From an uncultured Oscillospiraceae bacterium (GTDB lineage: Bacteria > Bacillota > Clostridia > Oscillospirales > Oscillospiraceae): 64,000 nucleotides of DNA. Where the stretch lies: the NCBI GenBank assembly GCA_934589665.1, contig CAKTOJ010000001.1:1-64000 (forward strand), in the 5' to 3' direction. A model generated the notes under the pieces. That model saw nothing but the letters and a program-made list of their open reading frames with translations. It was not told the origin of the DNA and did not search any database. Of the stretch, positions 24,502 through 31,753 are shown one piece after another; the stretch's first letter is position 1, and each line of letters starts with the position of its first letter. Both the position numbers and the translations under genes were made by a program.

Positions 24502-25854
24502 ATGTCAGTTGGTATGATTCTTGTATGGATACTCGTTGCCACCGCAATTGTCCTGCTCCTCATCATGAAGTGGAAGATCAACCCCACCATCGCGCTGTGC
24601 GTCGGTGCGCTCGGCCTCGGCATTGCCTGCAACATCGGCCTTGCCACCACCGCGGCGACCATCGGCTCCGGCTTCGGCAATCTGATGACCAGCCTCGGCC
24701 TTCCGATCGGCTTCGGCATCATCCTCGGCGAGCTTCTGAGCGAGTGCGGCGGCTGCCGCGTCATCGCCCAGACGATGCTCAAGGGCGTCGGCCCCAAAAT
24801 GGCGATTTGGGCCTGCGCGCTGAGCGGCTTCATCCTCTCCGTTCCCGTTTTCTTTGACGTCGCGTTCATCATCCTCTGCCCGCTGTGCGTGGAGATCGCC
24901 CGCGAGATCAAAAAGCCCATGCCCTATGTCATCGGCCCCATGGCCGCCGGCGCGATGTGCGCCCATCACCTCGTTCCCCCGACCCCGACCCCGATGCTCG
25001 TTCCCGACTACTTTGACGTTTCCCTCGGTGAGATGGTGCTCTACGGGGCGCTCATCGGCGCGGTCGTCGTCTTTGTCGCGGTGAAGATCTACACCAAGAT
25101 GCTCGACCACGGCTTCTGGAATCCCGCCACCTGCGAGAACGGCACCGACCTCGCCATGACCGAGCCCGCTCCCCTGCCCGAGAAGCTTCCCTCCTTCGGC
25201 CTGGCCATGGTTCCCATTCTGCTGCCTGTGGTTCTCATCATCCTGAGCACCGTCACCGGCGCCATGGGCATCCAGAGCGAGATCATCAGCTTCGTTTCCA
25301 ACAAGAACGTTGCCATGCTCATCGGCGCGCTCTCCGCCTACGCGGTCGCGTCCGTCAACATGGACGGCAAGGCCAAGGATAAGGCCGCCGGTAAGGCGAT
25401 GGCCGACTCCGGTCTCGTTATGCTCATCACCGGCGCGGGCGGCTCCTTCGCGGCTGTCATCGGCGCGACCGGCCTTGCCGGCAAGCTCGGTGAAGCCCTC
25501 GCCGCCAGCAACGCCCTGACTCCCGTGGTGCTCTGCCTTGTCGGCTACGGCATCGGCGCGATCTTCCTGCTTGCCCTCGGCTCCGGCACCACGGCTGCCA
25601 TCACCGCGATGACCGTCGTCTCCGGCATCATCGCCAGCAGCGGCATGCAGATCAACGAGCTTTGGCCTGCCCTCGCCTGCCTCGCCGGCGGCGGCATGTC
25701 CCTGCACCACATCAACGACTCCGGCTTCTGGGTCGTGACCAACATTTCCGGCTTTACGCCCGTCGGCGGCTTTAAGACCTACTCGACGATCAACTTCATC
25801 ATGAGCATCCTTGTGATGATCGTTGCCATTGCGGGCTGCCTGATCCTGCCGTAA
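24502..25854 (+). CDS. GntP-family gluconate/sugar-acid:proton symporter
   Basis: 450 residues, about 12-14 membrane segments. GntP marks include GFGNLMTSLGLPIGFGIILG, SVPVFFDVAFIILCPL, HHLVPPTPTPM, GSGTTAAITAM and the C-terminal LHHINDSGFW. Family substrates are gluconate, other aldonates and hydroxy-acids. The ATG at 24502, after AGGAGAGAAGG, begins at the first hydrophobic helix; the frame is open 49 codons further upstream but that part is polar and lies in the leader. It is the first gene of the cluster. Confidence 0.92.
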   Translation: MSVGMILVWILVATAIVLLLIMKWKINPTIALCVGALGLGIACNIGLATTAATIGSGFGNLMTSLGLPIGFGIILGELLSECGGCRVIAQTMLKGVGPKMAIWACALSGFILSVPVFFDVAFIILCPLCVEIAREIKKPMPYVIGPMAAGAMCAHHLVPPTPTPMLVPDYFDVSLGEMVLYGALIGAVVVFVAVKIYTKMLDHGFWNPATCENGTDLAMTEPAPLPEKLPSFGLAMVPILLPVVLIILSTVTGAMGIQSEIISFVSNKNVAMLIGALSAYAVASVNMDGKAKDKAAGKAMADSGLVMLITGAGGSFAAVIGATGLAGKLGEALAASNALTPVVLCLVGYGIGAIFLLALGSGTTAAITAMTVVSGIIASSGMQINELWPALACLAGGGMSLHHINDSGFWVVTNISGFTPVGGFKTYSTINFIMSILVMIVAIAGCLILP

Positions 25855-25904
25855 AATAAGAAGCAGACCAAACGCTTTCACAAGATGACTTTCTGGGAGA
25901 CGGT

Positions 25905-26189
25905 ATGGTTACAGTGAGACAATGGATTCTATTTGAGCCGATCTGGCTCGTGGTGCTGGGCAGTCTGGCCGCCGTGGCCGGAGGCATGGCGCTGCGCCTG
26001 CGGCTGAGAAAAGAAAAGCTGATGGCGCTGTTCGTTCCGCTTGCGCTTTATCTGACGGCGGAATACATGGCCGCGCGCGCCCCGGAGGGCGCGGCGGTCT
26101 GGACGGTGCTGGGCGGTCTGGCGGCAATGCTCTTCCTCGGCGCGATGCTGCCGTCGGCTTTGAGCGCATGGAATGTCAGGTTAAAATAA
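25905..26189 (+). CDS. Small membrane protein, unknown
   Basis: 94 residues with hydrophobic segments near 13-29, 40-51 and 65-85 and a basic loop LRLRLRKEKLMAL between the first two. It lies 51 bases after the permease and 37 before the flavin reductase, in the same direction. No family recognised. It may be an accessory protein of the permease or an unrelated membrane protein. Confidence 0.6.
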   Translation: MVTVRQWILFEPIWLVVLGSLAAVAGGMALRLRLRKEKLMALFVPLALYLTAEYMAARAPEGAAVWTVLGGLAAMLFLGAMLPSALSAWNVRLK

Positions 26190-26225
26190 GACCCGCCCGC
26201 CGGGTCTCTCAGGAGGTATTTTCAC

Positions 26226-28145
26226 ATGGAATACAGGAAAATGTTCGAGCCGGTCTCGATCGGAAAGATGCAGCTCAAGAACCGCGTCATCATGGGGCCG
26301 CTCGGCTCGGCGATGGCGGATGAGAACCACTTCCCCACGCCCGTGCAGGCGCGCTACTATGCCGAGCGGGCCAAGGGCGGCGTCGGCATGGTGATGGTCG
26401 AGCATACGGCCATGCAGCTCATGGGCGCGCGCAGCGCTACGGCGACCGGCATCTGGGACCCCGCGGGGCTGCCCGCGTGGCGGCGCGTGGTGGACGCGAT
26501 CCATGATAACGGCGCGAAGGCCGGCATTCAGATCGGCCATCAGGGGCCGTGCACGGACTACAGCCGCCTGCTCGGCGGCGAGTGCGTGGCCGCGTCGCAC
26601 ATCCGCTGCTACAAAATTCAGGAAAAAGTCCGCCCCATGACGCTCGAGGAGATGGAGCAGTTCAAGCGCGACTATGTGAAGGCTGTCAAGCTGGCCATCG
26701 AGGCGGGCTTCGACACGGTTATGTTCCACATGACCAACGGCTACTTCCTCGCCTCCTGGCTCTCCGGACGGACGAACAAGCGCACCGACCGCTACGGCGG
26801 CAATCTGGAAAACCGCCTGCGCTTCCCACTTGAGCTCATCGCCGCCGTGCGTGAGGCCATCGGGCCGGACTACCCGCTCATGGCGCGCCTCGCCACGCGC
26901 GAGGTCAACGGCGGGCGCAGTCTGGAGGAGACGCGCATCGTCGCCCGCGCCCTGCAGGACGCCGGCATCGACGCGATCGACCTCAACTCCGGCTCGTGGA
27001 GCGAGTACGACTGGGAGTTCCCGTCCTACTTCCAGCAGGAGGGCTTCCTGCTCGAGGACGCGGAGAAGATCCGCCGCTCGCTGCGCATCCCCGTCATCAG
27101 CGGCGGGCGCATCACCGAGCCGCTGATGGCCGAGCAGGCGCTGGAGGACGGACGGTGCGACATCATCTCCGTCACGCGCGCCATGCTGGCCGATCCGTTC
27201 TGGCTGCGCAAAACCGAGAGCGGCGAAACGCAGAGCATCCGCCGCTGCATCGGCTGCACGCGCTGCATCAACGACCGCGAGCACGGCGGACTGATCTGCA
27301 ACGTCAATCCCTTCGAGCGCCGTGAGGACGAGCTTGCCATCATCCCCACCGACGCGCCGAAGAGCATCTGCATCATCGGCGCAGGCGTGGCCGGACTGCA
27401 GGCCGCGTCCGTCGCCGCCCAGCGCGGCCACCGCGTCACGGTGGTTGAAAAGGAGGCCATGCCGGGCGGCATGGTGTCGCAGGCCGGCGTTCCCCCGCTC
27501 AAGTGGGAGATCCTCAACGTCGTGACGGCGCTGGCCTACGACGCGGAGAAGTACGGCGCGAAGTTCCTCTACAACACCACGGCGACGCCCGAGTGGATCA
27601 AGGCGCAGGGCTTTGACCACGTGATCGTCGCCACCGGCGCAAAGCCGGTCGTGCCGCCCATCCCGAACGACGGCAGCCTCGAACCGTTCACGGCGGTGTC
27701 CGTGCTCTCGGGCGAGAACTGGGTCGGGCAGCGCATCGCGCTCATCGGCGGCGGCTGGATCGGCTGCGAAACGGCGGAGTTTTTGACGAAGTATCACCGT
27801 GACATCACGATCTTTGAAATGCTCGACGGCATCGGCAGCGACATGTATCCGGCGATGCGCGAGAAGATGCTCCGCTCGCTGGAGCTGGGCAAGGTCCATG
27901 TGATGACCGGCTGCCGCGTCGCCTCGTTCCAGGACGGCTGCGTGCACTATGTCCGGGATGGACAGGAGCAGGTCGCCGGTCCGTTCGACTCCCTCGTCTT
28001 CTCCGCCGGCATGAAGGCCGACCACACACTCGAACAGCAGCTGCGCGAGGCGGGTGTCGAGCCCATCGTCGTCGGCAACGCCTTTAAGGCCGACCGCATC
28101 CATGAGGCGCTCACCAGCGCCGTTGAAGCGGTCATTCATCTCTGA
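26226..28145 (+). CDS. Old yellow enzyme/FAD-dependent reductase (enoate or 2,4-dienoyl-CoA reductase type)
   Basis: 639 residues in three parts. Residues 1-335 are an FMN TIM barrel (GPLGSAMADENHFPT, IQIGHQG, RTDRYGGNLENR). Cys341, Cys344, Cys347 and Cys358 can hold a 4Fe-4S cluster. Residues 380-639 form an FAD/NAD(P) domain with GAGVAG (385-390) and a later GGGWIGCE. This is the FadH/enoate-reductase/trimethylamine-dehydrogenase architecture. The spacing between the third and fourth Cys (10 residues) is close to the family norm. Such enzymes reduce an activated double bond or demethylate amines; here a sugar-acid-derived or plant-derived enone is plausible from the neighbours. Confidence 0.88.
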   Translation: MEYRKMFEPVSIGKMQLKNRVIMGPLGSAMADENHFPTPVQARYYAERAKGGVGMVMVEHTAMQLMGARSATATGIWDPAGLPAWRRVVDAIHDNGAKAGIQIGHQGPCTDYSRLLGGECVAASHIRCYKIQEKVRPMTLEEMEQFKRDYVKAVKLAIEAGFDTVMFHMTNGYFLASWLSGRTNKRTDRYGGNLENRLRFPLELIAAVREAIGPDYPLMARLATREVNGGRSLEETRIVARALQDAGIDAIDLNSGSWSEYDWEFPSYFQQEGFLLEDAEKIRRSLRIPVISGGRITEPLMAEQALEDGRCDIISVTRAMLADPFWLRKTESGETQSIRRCIGCTRCINDREHGGLICNVNPFERREDELAIIPTDAPKSICIIGAGVAGLQAASVAAQRGHRVTVVEKEAMPGGMVSQAGVPPLKWEILNVVTALAYDAEKYGAKFLYNTTATPEWIKAQGFDHVIVATGAKPVVPPIPNDGSLEPFTAVSVLSGENWVGQRIALIGGGWIGCETAEFLTKYHRDITIFEMLDGIGSDMYPAMREKMLRSLELGKVHVMTGCRVASFQDGCVHYVRDGQEQVAGPFDSLVFSAGMKADHTLEQQLREAGVEPIVVGNAFKADRIHEALTSAVEAVIHL

Positions 28146-28205
28146 TACAACACCTACAACACCCTTCCCTTATCTTTTACATTTACTTTCAGGAGGATCA
28201 TTCAA

Positions 28206-29099
28206 ATGGCACAGAAGCATGTTGACGGCATCATCGAGTTTCTCAAGAGCGATTTCTGGAACGATTTCGTAGACAACCACCTCCAGCATCCCGATGAGGA
28301 GGTTTATCACGCCCATATCTACGGCGATACCTGCATTCATCCCGAGTCCCTCAAGCAGGTGCTCTCCTACTACTTTGACGGCATCGGCCATCCCCTCTCC
28401 CGCCGCATTGATCCGGTCTCCCCGCACCCCGGCCAGGTCGGCCTGCATACCGTCTATCCCCGCGGCTATGCGCACTTTGATATGTTTAACCGCTTCAACG
28501 CGGACGTGGTGCTCGGCCCCATGCCGCCCGAGGCGCCCGAGGCGGAGCACGGCCACAACGCCCTGAGCTGGGGCAAGAAGTATCAGGACTGGTATCTTGG
28601 CCAGAAAAAGTATCAGTTCCTGACCGTCGGCCCGCGCGAGGAGGCCGAGATCAAGGAGTTCTTCCTCGGCAAGCAGTGGAAGGAGATGCGCAGCTATGTC
28701 CATGAGCAGAGCGCCGTATATCCCCACGTCCACATGAACGTCGAGATCAGCTTTGACCCCAAGATCCTTGAGATCTACGCCCGCGAGGCGCTGGCTAAGA
28801 TGGGCTGGACGGTTGAGCGCATTGTGCCGTGCGTCTACGACGTGCACGGCGAGTACCGCGGCAAGCTGGTCTTCGTGCTCGGCAACCCCGAAGAGGTGTT
28901 CGACATCGCGTGGCTCTATAACCCCGACGTCGTGATCTGCCGCGCGCAGGAGGGCTGGATCTACGACCTGCCCGGCTTCGACCTGTTCAGCAAGGAAAAC
29001 TACAACAATGTTCTCAACGCCGGCGGCTTCTACACGCTCACCGACGACGAGCTCAAGCAGGTCGCGGCGTTCTGCAAGACGCTGGAAAAGAAAAAGTAA
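28206..29099 (+). CDS. Unrecognised soluble protein of the GntP cluster
   Basis: 297 residues, no signal peptide or membrane helix. I cannot assign a family. It is rich in His and aromatic residues, with YHAHIYGDTCIHPES near residues 34-48, PHPGQVGLHTVYPRG, EHGHNALSWG and YPHVHMNVEISF, which could provide metal ligands. The middle segment reads like a mixed alpha/beta enzyme. AGGAGG lies 9 bases before the ATG, and the stop is 15 bases from the next gene, so it is co-expressed with the oxidoreductases. It could be a lyase, isomerase or binding protein of the same pathway. Confidence 0.7.
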   Translation: MAQKHVDGIIEFLKSDFWNDFVDNHLQHPDEEVYHAHIYGDTCIHPESLKQVLSYYFDGIGHPLSRRIDPVSPHPGQVGLHTVYPRGYAHFDMFNRFNADVVLGPMPPEAPEAEHGHNALSWGKKYQDWYLGQKKYQFLTVGPREEAEIKEFFLGKQWKEMRSYVHEQSAVYPHVHMNVEISFDPKILEIYAREALAKMGWTVERIVPCVYDVHGEYRGKLVFVLGNPEEVFDIAWLYNPDVVICRAQEGWIYDLPGFDLFSKENYNNVLNAGGFYTLTDDELKQVAAFCKTLEKKK

Positions 29100-29114
29100 G
29101 AGGAGGAAACGGCT

Positions 29115-30206
29115 ATGTATCTCTTCCCTGAGCTTGAAATCCCCGAAAAGAAGCTGCGCGCCGTGCTTGTCGGCTGCGGCGAGCAGGCCACCTGCCTGAT
29201 GCACGACGCGATCACCTACATCGGCGCGCTGGACGTGGTCGGCGTGTGCGACCTGAACCGGGAGCGCGCGGACTTCGCCGCAAAGCGCTTCGGCCTGACG
29301 CGCTCGTATCAGGATCTGGACGAAATGCTTGCCAGCGTGAAGGCGGACGTCGCCTTTGTCATCATGGTCCCCCGCCTTGCCCCCAAGCTGGCGAAAAAGT
29401 GCGTGGAGGCCGGGCTGGATGTGTACACGGAAAAGCCCCTCGGCACCGACATTCAGGACCTTTATGAGCTGGAGGCCGCGCTCAAGAAGACCGGCCGCAA
29501 GCTCGGCGTTTCCTTCAACAAGCGCTACGGCCTTGCCTACAGCGACATGAAGAAGGCCATCGATTCTGAGGGCTTCGGCCATCCGGCGGTGTTCAACGTC
29601 CGCTTCATCGGCGGCTACCGCTCCACCCCCACCGACCTGCTGCGCACCGGCTCGTGCCATTTCTTCGACCTCGGCCGCTACATGATCGGCGAGATCGAGG
29701 AGGTCTTTGCCTACAAGTATGAGCAGGCGCCCGGCCAGCACGTGTTCGCCGTGTCCGCGCTGTTCGATAACGGCACGGTCGGCTCCTATACGCTCGGCTC
29801 CGTCGGCTCCTGGGCGTGCGGCTACGGCATGGAGGCCGTCGACGTGCGCGGCGACCGCAACATGGTCTGCGCCGACAACGGCCGCGACTTCATGTGGCAG
29901 AAGCCCTCGCGCATCCTCAATTCCTACGCCGACGGCGCGTCCAACCAGAACACGCAGGCCGTCGCCGAGCAGGCGGTGCCCGTGGAGATCCTGCGCCCCA
30001 ACTACAGCAACCCCGGCAAGCTGACCGAGAGCACGTATTTCATCAACGGCAACTTCCAGTGCATCCGCGCGTTCGTCAATGCCATCCTCAAGGGTGAGGA
30101 GCCGCCCGTCGGCTTCCACGACGGCATGATGGCGCTCAAGATCGCCATGGCGATCGAGAAGAGCGTGGAGGAAAAGCGCATCGTCAAGATCAGCGAAATT
30201 CAGTAA
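29115..30206 (+). CDS. Gfo/Idh/MocA-family oxidoreductase
   Basis: 363 residues. The N-terminal Rossmann fold has AVLVGCGEQAT and a family EKP motif in YTEKPLGTD, whose Lys is catalytic in the family. The C-terminal alpha/beta domain contains CHFFDLGRYMIGE, with His in the usual active-site place. Members oxidise or reduce hydroxyl groups of sugars, inositols and related compounds with NAD(P). The first glycine motif is degenerate (GCGEQ instead of GxGxxG). It sits between the unknown gene and a second Gfo/Idh member. Confidence 0.87.
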   Translation: MYLFPELEIPEKKLRAVLVGCGEQATCLMHDAITYIGALDVVGVCDLNRERADFAAKRFGLTRSYQDLDEMLASVKADVAFVIMVPRLAPKLAKKCVEAGLDVYTEKPLGTDIQDLYELEAALKKTGRKLGVSFNKRYGLAYSDMKKAIDSEGFGHPAVFNVRFIGGYRSTPTDLLRTGSCHFFDLGRYMIGEIEEVFAYKYEQAPGQHVFAVSALFDNGTVGSYTLGSVGSWACGYGMEAVDVRGDRNMVCADNGRDFMWQKPSRILNSYADGASNQNTQAVAEQAVPVEILRPNYSNPGKLTESTYFINGNFQCIRAFVNAILKGEEPPVGFHDGMMALKIAMAIEKSVEEKRIVKISEIQ

Positions 30207-30222
30207 CGACCCGCTTCCTTTC

Positions 30223-30270
30223 ACCGCATACACAGGCGTCCGGCCCGCTCCGGACGCCTGCGGTGTGCGG
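30223..30270 (+). terminator. Long intercistronic hairpin between the two Gfo/Idh genes
   Basis: CAGGCGTCCGG (30233-30243) with CCGGACGCCTG (30250-30260), extended by partly paired CCGCATACA/GTGTGCGG flanks. A GGCTTTTT tract follows at 30278-30285. Likely partial terminator or processing site, lowering expression of the last gene. Confidence 0.6.
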
Positions 30271-30300
30271 ACGGGAGGCTTTTTGCGAAAGGACGAGACT

Positions 30301-31476
30301 ATGAAAGAAATCAAACTCGGCATGATCGGCGCCGCCACCGGCGCGTTTCTGCATCTCGACGCGATGAAGTACATCGGCGGGGTGCCCATCACGCTCAAAA
30401 CCCTCTGCTACAACCGCAACCGCGCCCGCGCGGAGGAAAAGCAGAAGGAATACGGCTTTGAGAACATCACGGACGACTACCGCACCATGCTCGCCGATCC
30501 GGATGTGAACGTCGTGGACATCGTCGGCACGCCGCTGAGCCACACCGCCATGATCCGCGAGGCCATGGAGGCGGGCAAGGACGTGATCTGCGAAAAGCCC
30601 CTGACGGGCTATCTTGCCAAGCCTGACGATCCCAAGCCGGTGGGCGAGAAGGTGTCCAAGGCGGAGATGTACCGCTCCGTGCTTGCGGAGATGGACGCCC
30701 TGCGCCCCGTCGTGGAGAAGAGCGGACGGCGCTTTTATTACGCTGAAAACTTTGTCTATGCCCCCAGCGTGCAGCGCAGCGCCGAGCTGCTCTGCCGCAA
30801 GAAGAGCAAGATATTGATGATGAAGGCGTTCTTCGGCATGAAGGGATCGAGCTCCCCGCTTGCGGGCGACTGGGCCGCCTTTGGCGGCGGCTGCTGGTAC
30901 CGCAACGGCGTGCACCCGCTCGGCGCGATCCTCTATCTCAAGCAGCGCGAGGGCAGGGCCCGCGGCGAGAACATCTACCCCGTCAGCGTGACGGCGGACA
31001 TGGGCCGCGTCTCGCAGATCCTGACTGAGGAGGAGCACCGCCACATCAACGCCCGACCCTTCGACGTGGAGGACAACAGCACCGTGACCATCACGTTCTC
31101 CGACGGCACCAAGGCGACCATCATCATGTCTGATACGGTCGTGGGCGGCTCGCAGAACACCATCGACATCTTCACCAACGACGGCGCGATGGAGTGCAAG
31201 CTGCTCATCTCCGACGAGCTGCGCACCTGCTTCATGGACGATCACGGCATCGAGGATGTGCTCATCTCAGAGCTGAACAAGGAAAAGATCGGCTGGTACA
31301 ACGCCTTTACGACCGACGCCGTGTCCCGCGGCTATGTCGGCGAGCTGCGCGACTTCCTGACCGCCATCGGTGAGGACCGCAGCGCCGATCTGGATTTCGA
31401 GTTTGCCTATCTCGTCATGAAGGTGACCTACGGCGCGTATGTCGCGGCCGAAACGGGAACAAAATTTGTATTCTGA
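30301..31476 (+). CDS. Gfo/Idh/MocA-family oxidoreductase, second copy
   Basis: 391 residues. LGMIGAATGAFLHLDAMKYIGG gives the dinucleotide fold and ICEKPLTG the EKP motif. The C-terminal domain has GGGCWYRNGVHPLGAILYL with a conserved His. It is only distantly like its neighbour, so the pair probably catalyses two steps rather than being a recent duplication. The ATG at 30301, after AAAGGACG, fits the family N-terminus; an earlier in-frame ATG would lie within the hairpin region. A strong terminator follows. Confidence 0.87.
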   Translation: MKEIKLGMIGAATGAFLHLDAMKYIGGVPITLKTLCYNRNRARAEEKQKEYGFENITDDYRTMLADPDVNVVDIVGTPLSHTAMIREAMEAGKDVICEKPLTGYLAKPDDPKPVGEKVSKAEMYRSVLAEMDALRPVVEKSGRRFYYAENFVYAPSVQRSAELLCRKKSKILMMKAFFGMKGSSSPLAGDWAAFGGGCWYRNGVHPLGAILYLKQREGRARGENIYPVSVTADMGRVSQILTEEEHRHINARPFDVEDNSTVTITFSDGTKATIIMSDTVVGGSQNTIDIFTNDGAMECKLLISDELRTCFMDDHGIEDVLISELNKEKIGWYNAFTTDAVSRGYVGELRDFLTAIGEDRSADLDFEFAYLVMKVTYGAYVAAETGTKFVF

Positions 31477-31516
31477 GTCAGACACCTCTGTTCTTCGCTC
31501 GAACAGAACACTCTCC

Positions 31517-31560
31517 AAAGAGCACCGCCCTCCCCTGTTAAGGGAGGGTGGTGCTCTTTT
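31517..31560 (+). terminator. Rho-independent terminator ending the GntP cluster
   Basis: AAAGAGCACC plus GCCCTCCC (31517-31534) pairs with 31542-31559 with one small mismatch, then T-rich sequence. Confidence 0.88.
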
Positions 31561-31620
31561 TGCGGCGGAGTGTGACGCGCCTGCGCGGGATTTGCTGCGC
31601 TGATAGCCGGAGTGGACGAC

Positions 31621-31652
31621 GCGGGAGCGGATCGGCGCGGGAGCGGATCGGC
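31621..31652 (+). repeat. Perfect tandem duplication of a 16-bp unit
   Basis: GCGGGAGCGGATCGGC occurs at 31621-31636 and again at 31637-31652; a partial copy GCGGGAGCGGG follows near 31678. It lies just upstream of the ligase promoter. It may be slippage or a repeated binding site. Confidence 0.8.
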
Positions 31653-31689
31653 GCGCAGGCAAGCCGGGGCATATACCGCGGGAGCGGGC

Positions 31690-31718
31690 TTGACAGAAAG
31701 GGACAAAAACGGTACAAT
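31690..31718 (+). promoter_or_regulatory. Promoter of the O-antigen-ligase-like gene
   Basis: TTGACA (31690-31695), 17-bp spacer, TACAAT (31713-31718). The predicted start near 31725 leaves a leader too short for the ATG at 31733, which favours the start at 31754. Confidence 0.75.
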
Positions 31719-31753
31719 TATCCTGAAATATTATGGAAAGCAGGCGGAAACGA

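Noticed and set aside
26181-28139. Antisense open frame over the old-yellow-enzyme gene
   Set aside because: The plus-strand enzyme has cofactor motifs throughout; the antisense frame has none.
28170-30398. Antisense open frame of 742 codons over the unknown and Gfo/Idh genes
   Set aside because: Mirror of GC-rich codon usage; no ribosome site, and the composition is repetitive Ala/Val/Gly.
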